64,000 nucleotides of DNA. Source: Odoribacter sp. AF15-53 (GTDB lineage Bacteria > Bacteroidota > Bacteroidia > Bacteroidales > Marinifilaceae). Location: positions 310,001-374,000 of the forward strand of contig NZ_QUHC01000005.1 of the NCBI RefSeq assembly GCF_003479425.1. Direction: 5' to 3'. A program made the position numbers and the translations under genes. The stretch's first letter is position 1. Every line of letters begins with the position of its first letter. The notes under the pieces are model-generated. The model searched no databases. It was not told where the DNA came from and was given only the letters and a program-made list of their open reading frames with translations. Positions 52,296 to 61,715 of this stretch are shown here, piece by piece.

Positions 52296-52377
52296 ATCTT
52301 ACTCTTTTTGTTTTTTTATTCATGATCTCTTCCATAACATAGACGGAAACAGGAATTTCCGGTAGTAATTTATGCAT
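52285..52377 (-). pseudogene. Small frame overlapping the HipA fragment
   Basis: Thirty codons (MHKLLPEIPVSVYVMEEIMN then KKTKRVRYGK) that stop inside the start of the HipA fragment. It may be a remnant of the antitoxin-side gene. I do not recognise it and it may be non-coding. Confidence 0.25.
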
Positions 52378-52558
52378 TTTATCTTTTTAATAGGCTGATT
52401 GTCAAGTTCACTCCTTCAACATACTGATCTTTTCAATCACTTCTAGTTTTTACGAACTCAGACAGGTGTTAGCAGAATATCCTAAAAGTAGGGACAAATT
52501 TGTTATTTCCATACGATATCGCAAAAAAAAGTACTTTTGTAAATCAATAACATACAGC
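52378..52558. other. Non-coding spacer before the broken regulator gene
   Basis: AT-rich. A -7 like TACTTTTG lies at about 52532-52539, some 20 nt before the ATG at 52559, a plausible promoter for the regulator. Otherwise only decayed sequence around the hipA relic. Confidence 0.45.
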
Positions 52559-54017
52559 ATGAAAATAGATGATCTTGAGGATATAAAGAACCTGATAATC
52601 CAGAATGAAAACGAACAAATAGAATTTAAAGAAACCACCGGACAGTTGGAGCGCGGTATGGAAACGCTTTGTGCTTTTCTCAACGGGGCAGGTGGAACCG
52701 TGTTGTTCGGCGTAACGGACAAAGAAGATAATCGGACAGGATCTGAGCGACAAGACAAAACGGGATATTATAGAAGCAATCAGGCGGATAGAGCCATTGA
52801 CTGCGATCGAAATTTTCTACACTGCCATTCCCGACACAAACAAGTATGTGATTGCCCTTTGTGTTGATCCTCAATTGAGTGCCCGCCCTTTCGCTTATAA
52901 GGGAAGAGCCTACCACCGCATGGAAAGTGTGACGTCCGCCATGCCGCAGGAAAAATATAATTTATTACTGTTGCAACGGGGTGGTAAATATGGATGGGAG
53001 GCTATTATCAATGAGGATTTAAGAATCGAAAATCTTAACGAGAACCTTATCCGTGGTGCTGTCCGTATGGGAGTTGAGAGTGGACGCTTGCCGGAGACGA
53101 CCACGATAGAAGAAATTCCGCTTATCCTTGAAAAATTCGACCTCTCATCGGGTGATGGTAAACTGAAAAATGCGGCAGCAGTATTGTTCGGCAAAAACTT
53201 GTCAGATTATCCACAATGCCTGTTGCGTATGGCACGTTTCAAAGGAACGAATAAAGACGAGTTTATAGACAACCAGCGCGTACATGGCAATATCTTTGAA
53301 CTGCTGGATGTAGCTATGGCTTTTTTCTTCAAACATCTGTTACTTTCCGGGAAGGTTGAAAAGCTATACCGGGATGAGGAACTGACTATTCCCTATAAAG
53401 CTCTGCGCGAGAGTTGTATAAACAGCTTTTCACACCGTCTGTACCACAAACCGGGCAGTTCCGTCAGCATAGCCATCTATGATGATCGCGTGGAAATCAC
53501 GAATAGTGGCACGTTCCCGGAGGATATGACCTTGGAGAGGTTGCTAGGACCGCATGATTCTGAGCCACAAAATCCTATTATAGCTAATGTCCTTTATAAA
53601 AGCAAGGTGTTGGAAAGTTGGGGACGGGGCATTGGATTGATGATTAGTGAATGCCGCCGTGTGGGACTTCCTGACCCAGAGTTTCATTCGGACGGTGCTT
53701 TTGTACAGGTCGTGTTTCGTTATGTACGGGATACTGTCGGGCAAAATTTCACAGTTACCCCACAGTTACCCCACAGTTGCCCCACAGTTTCCCCACAGGT
53801 TAAAAAAGTTTTGGTAGCAATTGACGGTAATACGTGTTCGGCCAAAGAAATTATGGAGTCAATGGGCCTGAAAGATAAAAGCAACTTTTTGGAAAACTAC
53901 CTTTATCCGGCTATAGGGTTAAAATTGGTAGAGCCGCTTTATCCCGAACAACCCAAACATCCCAAACAGAAATATAATCTGACGGAAAAAGGAAAGACTT
54001 TATTAAAGAGAGAGTAG
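52559..54017 (+). pseudogene. AlbA_2 / HATPase / winged-helix regulator, frameshifted
   Basis: Two overlapping frames together make one protein of the AlbA_2 (Schlafen-like) regulator family. The N-terminal part reads NEQIEFKETTGQLERGMETL and GAGGTVLFGVTDK; then the frame must change near 52721-52730, after which GQDLSDKTKRDIIEAIRRIE restores the family pattern. The second part runs to 54017 with a HATPase-like region (RVEITNSGTFPEDMTLERLL; ESWGRGIGLMISECRRVGLP) and a C-terminal winged helix (KEIMESMGLKDKSNFLENYL). The change equals two missing bases or one extra. It may be a true mutation or a sequencing error. Without correction the product stops at 52867 or restarts from 52797. Confidence 0.8.
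53750..53797 (+). repeat. 11-bp tandem repeat inside the regulator gene
   Basis: Four copies of CACAGTTACCC with small changes. It encodes the Pro-rich linker (TPQLPHSCPTVSPQ) between the HATPase part and the winged helix. Eleven is not a multiple of three, so gain or loss of one copy would shift the frame of the DNA-binding end. Confidence 0.85.
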
Positions 54018-54140
54018 CGAATGGCTAAAGGAAACAATAGTAAAAGCATTGCTGTGGAGTAAGTGATGTATATAAAGTTAAATCTCTTTAGATTTAACAA
54101 TCTAGTATGATTTTGGTTAATTCTTAAATCAGAAAAAATA

Positions 54141-54170
54141 TTGAAAAATGAAAAAGTATTTATATATTTG
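54141..54170 (+). promoter_or_regulatory. Promoter of the structured RNA
   Basis: TTG (54141-54143), a 19-nt spacer, and TATATTTG (54163-54170), an exact TAnnTTTG. The expected transcription start is near 54176, which begins just before the first hairpin. Confidence 0.7.
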
Positions 54171-54175
54171 CAGGT

Positions 54176-54373
54176 ATGATACGAAATAGGTAGGAGAGCC
54201 TGCCTTAAAAATATTGTGAGTTTGTGCTAATCTTAAACTGAAAATCGCCAATTTAAGGAAGTAAGGTTAGACGGTGAGTTCACGCTGGTTAGGCGTGGAT
54301 CGTTGTCTATTTACTTCCGGGCGTTTGGCGATGCCTCAGTTTAGATAGAGTGTTGACGATCCTCGCTTTTTTT
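54176..54373 (+). ncRNA. Highly structured RNA, small RNA or attenuator (novel candidate)
   Basis: No open frame covers this stretch. After a consensus promoter come a 7-bp hairpin (AGGTAGG-AGAG-CCTGCCT, 54188-54205) and a rod of nested stems: 54230-54241 with 54336-54346 (11 bp, one bulge), 54244-54251 with 54325-54332 (8 bp), 54257-54264 with 54311-54318 (8 bp), 54268-54272 with 54305-54309 (5 bp), and 54278-54285 with 54293-54300 (8 bp, two G-U, 7-nt loop TGGTTAG). A competing stem, 54293-54303 with 54356-54366 (10 bp, one mismatch), ends exactly at a run of seven T (54367-54373), as an intrinsic terminator would. The transcript would be about 195 nt. A 6S-like RNA is one alternative. It lies 245 nt before a susC start. 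Confidence 0.65.
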
Positions 54374-54533
54374 ATTGTATCATTTTTTGTATGGGGATCG
54401 GCAATATAGAAGAAATTTTCAATCAATAAAGGATTTTAGGGTTGCAACCAGACTAAAATAAACGGAATGAATAAAGACTCAAAATTTACAAGCCATGAAG
54501 AATTAAAAAGATTTTCCTATTAGAAAAATGAAA

Positions 54534-54579
54534 AAGGAGGGTGAATCCTAAACTTTTGCACGTTGAATATCACCCCCTT
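54534..54579 (+). promoter_or_regulatory. Leader hairpin before susC
   Basis: AAGGAGGGTGA (54534-54544) pairs with TCACCCCCTT (54570-54579) with one bulged A; the loop is 25 nt. It lies 40 nt before the susC start codon at 54619 and contains a Shine-Dalgarno-like AGGAGG that would be masked in the stem. Its role is unknown. Confidence 0.45.
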
Positions 54580-54618
54580 GCATCAATTAGTTTTATAAAC
54601 CAATTAATTATCAAAGTT

Positions 54619-57600
54619 ATGAAAAAAACTTATGACAGGAAATTTTTTCGGCAAAAATTACTATCGGAAAGAAAGACAGTCACTACGGTTTCCCGCTTGC
54701 TTATTGTTTTATTGCTTGGATTCCCCTTCTTTACACGGGCCGGGACGAGCGATGTTCCTCGTGTAGGGGGCTTTTTCCCCGGGATCCTAGTCAGACAGGA
54801 TACCGTGACTCGGGGAGAAAAGCCGGGAAATCAAAAACAGGAAGTTTACATGGGTGAAGTGATGGACACGGAGGGGAACCCGTTGCCCGGCGTGACCGTC
54901 TTGTTGAAAGGGACCCGGATGGGGACTTCCACGGATATGAACGGGGAATTTCGTTTTCAGGCAGCGAAAGAAGGAAAAGCGGTACTGGTTTTTTCATTTA
55001 TCGGGATGAAGCCGGTGGAAAAGGAAATGACTCCGGGTAAGAAAGTCTTGGTTCGGATGGAAGAAGAGGTGAAGGGGATCGAGGAAGTGGTGGTAAACGG
55101 GATCTACTCCCGGGATAAGAATAGTTACACGGGATCGGCTACGACTTACTCGGCGAAAGAACTGAAGATGATTGGGGCGCAGAATCTTATCCAAAGCCTG
55201 AAAACGCTGGATCCGTCCATGCTGGTCGTGGAAAGCAAGCAGTGGGGATCGGACCCGAATCGTATGCCCAAGATTGAAATCCGGGGGAAAACAAGTGTCG
55301 TGGGATTGAAAACGGAATTTGAAAATGATCCCAATCAACCCTTGTTTATTCTGGACGGGGTGGAAAGCACGCTGGAAACTATTATAAATCTGAACATGGA
55401 TCGGGTGGCCAACGTGACGATTTTGAAAGATGCCGCCTCCACGGCCATTTACGGGTCAAAGGCTGCCAATGGCGTGATTGTCGTGGAAACGAAATCCCCG
55501 GAATCGGGACAATTGCGCTTGTCGTACAGCGGTAATTACGGGGTGTCATTTGCCGATTTGTCGGATTATAATTTGATGAACGCCTCCGAGAAGTTGGAAT
55601 TCGAGTTGTTAGCCGGGCGTTATTCACCGATAGAAGGGTATGAAGGGTTTGTCGATAAACTCCAGAAGATGCAGGATTATTACATCCGTTTAAAAGAGGT
55701 GTTGAGAGGTGTCGACACCTATTGGCTGGGGGAACCTTTGAGGACTGTTTTCAATCATTCCCACAACTTGTATATTGATGGGGGAGACAAGGCGATGCGC
55801 TATGGTTTGGGTATCAGTTATAATAACCGGGACGGCGTGATGAAAAAGTCGGATCGTGACGGTCTGGGGGTGAACATTGATCTGATCTATCGCAAAAAAG
55901 GACTCCTGTTCTCGAATAAAGCGAGTCTGGATGTCACTAATTCGAAACGGGAACCTGTAGCTTTTTCTGAGTTTTCAAGGGCAAACCCGTATTACCGGAA
56001 AAAGCAGGAAAACGGAACTATCCCCATGTATTTGGAGAGAAGGACAGGGCTTTACGGGGAGGATATGTTGAACCCGTTATACGTGTGGAATATCGAAAAC
56101 ACGAATGAAACCAAGGACCTCGCGTTAAGGGATAATTTCACGATGGAGTGGACAACCCTCGATGCGTTGCGATTACGGGCTCGTTTGGGAATATCCAAGA
56201 GCATCTCGAAAACAGAAGCTTTCAAGTCTCCGAATCACACGGATTTCCTGGAGACTGAAAAATTGAAGAAAGGTTCTTTCTCCTCCAGTCAGAACGAGAG
56301 TTTCTCGTATAATGGAGATTTGAACGTTATTTTTGGTAAAATATTTAATAATATTCATCAGGTTAATTTCGTCGGGGGATGGTCGTTCAGTGAATCCCGA
56401 TCGGAAACGTCCGGTTATAGTGTTGTGGGTTTTAATGATGATTTTCACAAGAATCCGGCTTATTCCACGGGATTCCGGGAAAATCAGAAGCCAACTTACT
56501 CGAAAGACCGCAAGCGTTCTACCAGTTTTTTCATGAACCTGAACTATTCCTATAATAATCGTTACCTGATGGATTTTAACCTGCGGGCTGACGGGACTTC
56601 CGTTTTCGGTAGCAACAAACTTTTCTCCACGACGTGGGCGATCGGTTTAGCCTGGAATATTCATAATGAAGGATTCATACAAAAATTGGGATGGGTGAAT
56701 AATCTGAAAATCCGGGGATCGATCGGTAATCCCGGGAACGAGAATTTTGATGCTTACATCTCCCAGAAGACGTACGTGTACAACGTGGAATTGCAAAATA
56801 TGTTTGGGGCAAGTGCGTTGATTGAGAAATACGGGAATAAAGATTTGGAATGGCAACGGACTGTGGATAAAAATATCGGTGTTGACTTGTCGATCATAGA
56901 CAACAGGATACGCGTGTCTTTTGATTATTATTTCAAGGATACAGATCCCTTGCTCGTCTCCATCAGCATGCCCCCTTCTGCCGCGGCAACGAGTTTATAC
57001 ACGAATTTGGGAAGACAAATCTCGCGGGGATGGACGGCAACGCTGAATTATGTCTTTCTTCGGAAACAGGATTTGTCTTGTAGTGTAAACATGAATGCCC
57101 GGGCGAATCACTCGGAATATCGCGATATCGGGGATAAACTGGATTATTTGAACGAGGTGGGGAGTTCCACCGTTCTGAACCGCTATTACGAGGGCGGCAG
57201 TCCCGATGATTTGTGGGCTGTTCCTTCTCTGGGGATTGATCCGGCAACGGGACGTGAGGTTTTCTTGAAAAAAGATGGCACGCAGACCTTTTTGTATTCC
57301 GCGTCCGATGAGGTGATCGTGGGATCGTCAGTGCCAGATGTCGAGGGAATAGTCGGGATGTCGTTTTACTACAAAAAGTTATCTGCATCTTTCAATTTCC
57401 GCTATCGTTTAGGCGGGGAAACCAAGGCCTCGGCGTTGTATGAAAAAGTGGAGAATATCAGTCAGGACAATATAGCCCGGAATCAGGACAAGCGAGCTTT
57501 GCACGATCGTTGGAAGAAGCCGGGAGAGAAGTCGAAGTTTAAGGCGATCGACGATTATTCTTCCACACCCCTGTCTTCGCGTTTCGTGGTGACGGAGAAT

Positions 57601-57792
57601 ACTTTTTCCGGGGAGTCTATCTCGATCGGTTATGATATGGATGCGCTCTGGTTACAGGGAGCGGGAATTGAAGGAATGAATTTCCGTGTTTACATGAACG
57701 ATATTTTCAGAATCTCTTCTTTCAAAGAAGAACGGGGACTGGATTATCCTTTTGCTCGTTCTGTTAGTTTTTCTTTAGGTGTAAGATTTTAA
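54619..57792 (+). CDS. susC-like: SusC/RagA TonB-dependent transporter
   Basis: A 1057-aa outer-membrane transporter. The start MKKTYDRKFFRQK at 54619 precedes a longer-than-usual signal region. There is no STN domain, so FecR signalling is not expected, unlike the locus at 3266. The carboxypeptidase-like domain is at about 75-155 (GEVMDTEGNPLPGVTVLLKG), the plug holds QPLFILDGVESTLETI and ILKDAASTAIYGSKAANGV, and the barrel ends in VSFSLGVRF. It is the first of four co-directional genes with susD-like, DUF4843 and PKD-like lipoproteins; short gaps of 8-20 nt indicate one transcript. Substrate unknown. Confidence 0.95.
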   Translation: MKKTYDRKFFRQKLLSERKTVTTVSRLLIVLLLGFPFFTRAGTSDVPRVGGFFPGILVRQDTVTRGEKPGNQKQEVYMGEVMDTEGNPLPGVTVLLKGTRMGTSTDMNGEFRFQAAKEGKAVLVFSFIGMKPVEKEMTPGKKVLVRMEEEVKGIEEVVVNGIYSRDKNSYTGSATTYSAKELKMIGAQNLIQSLKTLDPSMLVVESKQWGSDPNRMPKIEIRGKTSVVGLKTEFENDPNQPLFILDGVESTLETIINLNMDRVANVTILKDAASTAIYGSKAANGVIVVETKSPESGQLRLSYSGNYGVSFADLSDYNLMNASEKLEFELLAGRYSPIEGYEGFVDKLQKMQDYYIRLKEVLRGVDTYWLGEPLRTVFNHSHNLYIDGGDKAMRYGLGISYNNRDGVMKKSDRDGLGVNIDLIYRKKGLLFSNKASLDVTNSKREPVAFSEFSRANPYYRKKQENGTIPMYLERRTGLYGEDMLNPLYVWNIENTNETKDLALRDNFTMEWTTLDALRLRARLGISKSISKTEAFKSPNHTDFLETEKLKKGSFSSSQNESFSYNGDLNVIFGKIFNNIHQVNFVGGWSFSESRSETSGYSVVGFNDDFHKNPAYSTGFRENQKPTYSKDRKRSTSFFMNLNYSYNNRYLMDFNLRADGTSVFGSNKLFSTTWAIGLAWNIHNEGFIQKLGWVNNLKIRGSIGNPGNENFDAYISQKTYVYNVELQNMFGASALIEKYGNKDLEWQRTVDKNIGVDLSIIDNRIRVSFDYYFKDTDPLLVSISMPPSAAATSLYTNLGRQISRGWTATLNYVFLRKQDLSCSVNMNARANHSEYRDIGDKLDYLNEVGSSTVLNRYYEGGSPDDLWAVPSLGIDPATGREVFLKKDGTQTFLYSASDEVIVGSSVPDVEGIVGMSFYYKKLSASFNFRYRLGGETKASALYEKVENISQDNIARNQDKRALHDRWKKPGEKSKFKAIDDYSSTPLSSRFVVTENTFSGESISIGYDMDALWLQGAGIEGMNFRVYMNDIFRISSFKEERGLDYPFARSVSFSLGVRF

Positions 57793-57805
57793 AACAAGTG
57801 TGGAT

Positions 57806-59293
57806 ATGATACGAAAATTGAAATTATTGCTGTGCGTGGTGCTTGGCACCCTCACCTTGTCTTGTTCCGATTGGCTGAAAGTCAGTTCGGAGGATCGGAT
57901 CATGGAGAATGACCTTTTCCGCACTTCCCGGGGATTCATGACCGCGTTGAACGGTGTTTATATAGACTTGTTGAATAGTAGTTTGTACGGGAGAACACTG
58001 ACGTGGGGAATGACCGATATTTTGGCCCAGTATTATACCTGTCGGGAAAAAGATCATGCGTATAAGTCTTTGGCTGAGTTTGATAACGTGACAAAAAACA
58101 GTACGGTGAGTGGCTGCTGGAGCAGGGCGTACGCTTTATTGAATAACGTCAATACGATACTGGAACATTGTGAATCGGATCGTGACGTGTTGGATGATTC
58201 TTATTATCATGTGATAAAAGGCGAGGCTTTAGCTTTACGTGCCCTGTTGCATTTTGAATTGTTCCGGATATTCGGTCCGAGTTATAGCAAGGACAAGGAA
58301 AGCGTGTGTATACCTTATGCGATGACTTCCGAGACGAAAGTGAATCCTTTACTCCCGGCGAAAGAGGTTGCCCGGCTGATCATGGAAGACTTGAAAGGTG
58401 CCGAGGATTTATTGCTCGGGTATGATCCCGTGATTGAAACCGGTGGTGCGTGGGGCGATGAACCGGATGGGGGTGCGAACGATATGCGTTATCGTTCCAT
58501 GCGGCTAAATTATTATGCCGTGCAGGCTTTAATGGCACGGGTGGCACTTTATTGCGGGGAAAAGGACGTGGCCTGGGAGTATGCGGATAAGGTAATTCGC
58601 GGTATACACGAGGGACATGAATGGTTCCCTTTCGTGACCCGGGAAGAGGTGGTTACCGCGGATAAGGAAGATCGTGTTTATCAAAGCGAGATAATATTTG
58701 GTCTCTATAACCTGAAAAGGAAAGAAGGTGTGTACGAGATCGGTTTCGGGGCCAATTTAAAACAGGGGAGCGTGTTGCGTATAGATAAAGAGGTTATGCA
58801 AGATCTATACGAGGGTGATGATAACGATTACAGACTTTCCTACTGGTTTGGGGAAATGGTTGATCCGGATAATAATTCATACCCTCACGTGATTAAATAC
58901 ATGGAGGTGGATGATAAGGACCCGAAAACGGAAGTAAGTAAAGGATATCGTTACATCATGCCCGTGATCCGGGTATCCGAGGTGTATCTCATCGCGGCAG
59001 AATGTTGTCCGGACCCGAAAGAGGGTCGCGACTACCTGAATGCCGTGAGAGCGGCTCGTAACGTGAAAAACATCCCAGCTGAAGTGGACTTGATAACAAG
59101 CATCGAGCGGGAATACAAGCGGGAGTTTGTGGGGGAAGGACAATTGTTCTGGCTCTATAAACGGAAAGGAAAAACGGAGATTGCCTCCGGGGTAAAACAG
59201 GGAGAGGCTGTTGCCATGGAAGAACGCTTTTATCTGTTTGATTTGCCGCAATCGGAGCGGGATTATAGAAAAGAAAACGATCTTAAGAATTAA
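57806..59293 (+). CDS. susD-like: RagB/SusD family nutrient-binding lipoprotein
   Basis: A 495-aa lipoprotein (lipobox TLSC, Cys 20) that pairs with the SusC encoded 13 nt upstream. Start at the ATG at 57806 rather than the GTG at 57800. Typical SusD segments: LKVSSEDRIMENDLFRTSRG, IKGEALALRALLHFELFRIF, and the C-terminal SIEREYKREFVGEGQLFWLY. Substrate not deducible. Confidence 0.93.
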   Translation: MIRKLKLLLCVVLGTLTLSCSDWLKVSSEDRIMENDLFRTSRGFMTALNGVYIDLLNSSLYGRTLTWGMTDILAQYYTCREKDHAYKSLAEFDNVTKNSTVSGCWSRAYALLNNVNTILEHCESDRDVLDDSYYHVIKGEALALRALLHFELFRIFGPSYSKDKESVCIPYAMTSETKVNPLLPAKEVARLIMEDLKGAEDLLLGYDPVIETGGAWGDEPDGGANDMRYRSMRLNYYAVQALMARVALYCGEKDVAWEYADKVIRGIHEGHEWFPFVTREEVVTADKEDRVYQSEIIFGLYNLKRKEGVYEIGFGANLKQGSVLRIDKEVMQDLYEGDDNDYRLSYWFGEMVDPDNNSYPHVIKYMEVDDKDPKTEVSKGYRYIMPVIRVSEVYLIAAECCPDPKEGRDYLNAVRAARNVKNIPAEVDLITSIEREYKREFVGEGQLFWLYKRKGKTEIASGVKQGEAVAMEERFYLFDLPQSERDYRKENDLKN

Positions 59294-59308
59294 TTTAAAT
59301 TTCTTCGT

Positions 59309-60106
59309 ATGAAAAAATATATATTTTTATTGTCAGTCGTTCTGTTATTTCTTGCATGTGAGAAAGAGATGATGGATTACGAGGGAAAAGACGGGGTATA
59401 TTTTTCAGTCCAGGAAGTGCCGCCCAGTTTGTACGGGAATCCGGAAATCTGGGCACATGTCGACACGACCTTGATCCCCTTTTCCTTGCTATTGGAGAAC
59501 GATAGTACGGTGAGATTGAAAGTGCGGGTGATGGGACAAGTTGTGAATTATGATCGTTATTTTACGGTGACGGTTGTCGATTCATTAACTACCGCCTTGG
59601 TGGGAGAGGATTACGCGCCTCTAGAAGAACGGTACGTGATTGCTGCCGGGGAACGTGACGGTTACGTGGAATTTACCGGACATCGTCAGGCAAAGATGTT
59701 GGATTCTACTTATTACGTGACGTTACGATTAATCGAGAACGAGTATTTCTCGTTGCCCATGAATATTTGGCGGCCCTTGGAAAACAAGGATTACACGAAA
59801 GAGGAACAGGATGTGATTCGTCACGTGGTAGGACTTTCGGATGAGGTCTTCATGCCGAAGGCGTGGACCAAGAATTATTTTGGGCCTTATTCCAAGAAGA
59901 AGATCAAGTTATTGTGCGAGATGTTCGGGTTGCAGATGTCCGATTTTGACAACGTGATCACCATGGATATGGAGAGACAGCGGACTTATGCCCAAGGGTT
60001 GGATAAATACCTGAAAGAGATGGAGGCGAAGGGAGAAACCGTTTACGAGGATGAGAAGGACAAGGAGGGGAATCCGGTGAAAATGGCGGTAGGACCTTTA
60101 GTTTAA
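59309..60106 (+). CDS. DUF4843 domain lipoprotein
   Basis: A 265-aa lipoprotein (LFLAC, Cys 17). The pattern YEGKDGVYFSVQE, a beta-rich middle with VNYDRYFTVTVVD and DYAPLEERYVIAAGERDGYV, and a more helical C-terminus match DUF4843, a family that follows susD in SusCD operons; it probably sits at the surface and helps bind the ligand. The last ~25 residues are Glu/Lys-rich. Confidence 0.82.
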   Translation: MKKYIFLLSVVLLFLACEKEMMDYEGKDGVYFSVQEVPPSLYGNPEIWAHVDTTLIPFSLLLENDSTVRLKVRVMGQVVNYDRYFTVTVVDSLTTALVGEDYAPLEERYVIAAGERDGYVEFTGHRQAKMLDSTYYVTLRLIENEYFSLPMNIWRPLENKDYTKEEQDVIRHVVGLSDEVFMPKAWTKNYFGPYSKKKIKLLCEMFGLQMSDFDNVITMDMERQRTYAQGLDKYLKEMEAKGETVYEDEKDKEGNPVKMAVGPLV

Positions 60107-60127
60107 TAATGTTGAACAATGAAAGTT

Positions 60128-61648
60128 ATGAAAAAGGAAATAGGTTTACTCGCGCTATTGGCGATATGCTTATGCACGGGATGTTATGATGATAAAGGGA
60201 ATTACGATTACCATGAATTTAACGAGATAACGATCGAGGATAGCGGTTTTGACACCGCCTATATCCTCACGTCGTTCGTGGACACGCTTAAGATTTCACC
60301 AAAACTGAATTTCAAGCTGGGAGAAAGCAAGAACCTGACATTCGAGTGGGTTGCTCGCTCGAATGGTATTAATTTCCCCGAGTATCCTATTGGGAATGAA
60401 CGTGATTTGGTGTATCCTGTAACTCTGCCGACGGAAACATACACGTTGTTTTTCAAAGTAAAAGATACATTAAACACGATGGAATACTCGAATGCTACGG
60501 TGATGCAGGTGCAGGATTTGTTAACCAGTGGTTGGGTCGTGCTCGGAGAGAACAGCAACGGGGAGGCTCAGATGGATATGATTACTTTTTCCGTGGACAC
60601 GATGGTGTTGAAGGATATTCTGCATGATAGCGGACTACCCGTTTTGAGGAACCCGGAGAAAGTTTGGGTTGTTGATAATTACACGAACAACATGATCCAT
60701 GTGTCAACGGGAGACGGCACCTATCGGTTAACCCGGGATGATTTTAAAGGAGGTGATCACACGCATTTGAAATATAATTTTTTTGATCCCGGACTTTTGG
60801 AACATTACGTTCTTCAGGATGTGGCTCAAGTAAGTGGGTATAACAGGGCTGCGATTATTGATAACACCTTGTTCCATAATGGTTTTTTGATCTCTAGTGC
60901 CGTTTTTCAGAATCCGGCAAATCACTACCAGGGGAGTTATGATCTTTTTACTATCGGAAATAAGATCGCTTATAATCCTAAGGGCATGGTGTTTATGTAT
61001 GTTGTTTATAATAACGACGAAAAACGTTTTGTTTATACAGGAGGAAGGGCTTACGCATCTCCTGCGGGATATTGTGATACATTGAAAGATACACGGGATG
61101 ATATCGGGATTTTTTCTTGGAAGACGGGATTGGATTATGTTACCAACATAAGCAGTCGTTTCTTGGATGGTTATTCGTATACCATATTAACCGATGGGGC
61201 AGGGGATTATTATTTGTATTCTTATTTGCTTAAATATGAGTGGGGTATGGATAAGATGGTTAAGAATAAAAGGTATCTTCTGGATAAAGCCACGGATATT
61301 GATAAAGCGAAGTTCTTCGGGGCTAGCGCCCAGCGATCCTATCTGATTTATGCCACGGGTTCAAAGTTATACACGTATGATTATATTGCAGAAAAGGTGA
61401 AGTTGATTGAAGATTTCGGGGATCAGGAAATAACCTTGCTGCACTATGACATTTTAATCGATACGCGGGCTGGTGATGATTTCTTTTACGTGGGGACCTA
61501 TGACCCGTCAAAACCGAAAGAAACGGGAGGAACATTGACACGGTACAAGGTGGTTAACGATCCTAACAATATTATCATAGAAGAGGTTCCGGGATTCAGT
61601 TGGTCCGGATTGTGCAAGATCAAGAGTATTGATTTTAAAAGATACTAA
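60128..61648 (+). CDS. PKD-like family surface lipoprotein
   Basis: A 506-aa lipoprotein (lipobox CTGC, Cys 19). The start CYDDKGNYDYHEFNEITIED is the usual opening of the PKD-like lipoproteins found at the end of SusC/SusD/DUF4843 operons; the middle and C-terminus are beta-rich, perhaps propeller-like (GWVVLGENSNGEAQMDMITF; KNKRYLLDKATDIDKAKFFG). I start it at 60128 (MKKEIGLL) rather than at the upstream in-frame ATG at 60119. A clear terminator follows 22 nt later. Confidence 0.8.
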   Translation: MKKEIGLLALLAICLCTGCYDDKGNYDYHEFNEITIEDSGFDTAYILTSFVDTLKISPKLNFKLGESKNLTFEWVARSNGINFPEYPIGNERDLVYPVTLPTETYTLFFKVKDTLNTMEYSNATVMQVQDLLTSGWVVLGENSNGEAQMDMITFSVDTMVLKDILHDSGLPVLRNPEKVWVVDNYTNNMIHVSTGDGTYRLTRDDFKGGDHTHLKYNFFDPGLLEHYVLQDVAQVSGYNRAAIIDNTLFHNGFLISSAVFQNPANHYQGSYDLFTIGNKIAYNPKGMVFMYVVYNNDEKRFVYTGGRAYASPAGYCDTLKDTRDDIGIFSWKTGLDYVTNISSRFLDGYSYTILTDGAGDYYLYSYLLKYEWGMDKMVKNKRYLLDKATDIDKAKFFGASAQRSYLIYATGSKLYTYDYIAEKVKLIEDFGDQEITLLHYDILIDTRAGDDFFYVGTYDPSKPKETGGTLTRYKVVNDPNNIIIEEVPGFSWSGLCKIKSIDFKRY

Positions 61649-61670
61649 TGTAGTTGTTTGATATATCGGG

Positions 61671-61715
61671 AAAGCACCATTTGAACGTGGTTTACACGGG
61701 AGAATGGTGCTTTTT
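61671..61715 (+). terminator. Intrinsic terminator of the second SusC/SusD operon
   Basis: AAAGCACCATT (61671-61681) pairs with AATGGTGCTTT (61703-61713), with an inner CGTG/CACG pair, followed by TTATTTTTGC. Confidence 0.9.

Noticed and set aside
52466..52558. N-terminal extension of the AlbA-like frame
   Set aside because: The extra residues come from promoter-like AT-rich sequence; family similarity begins at MKIDDLEDIKNL (52559).
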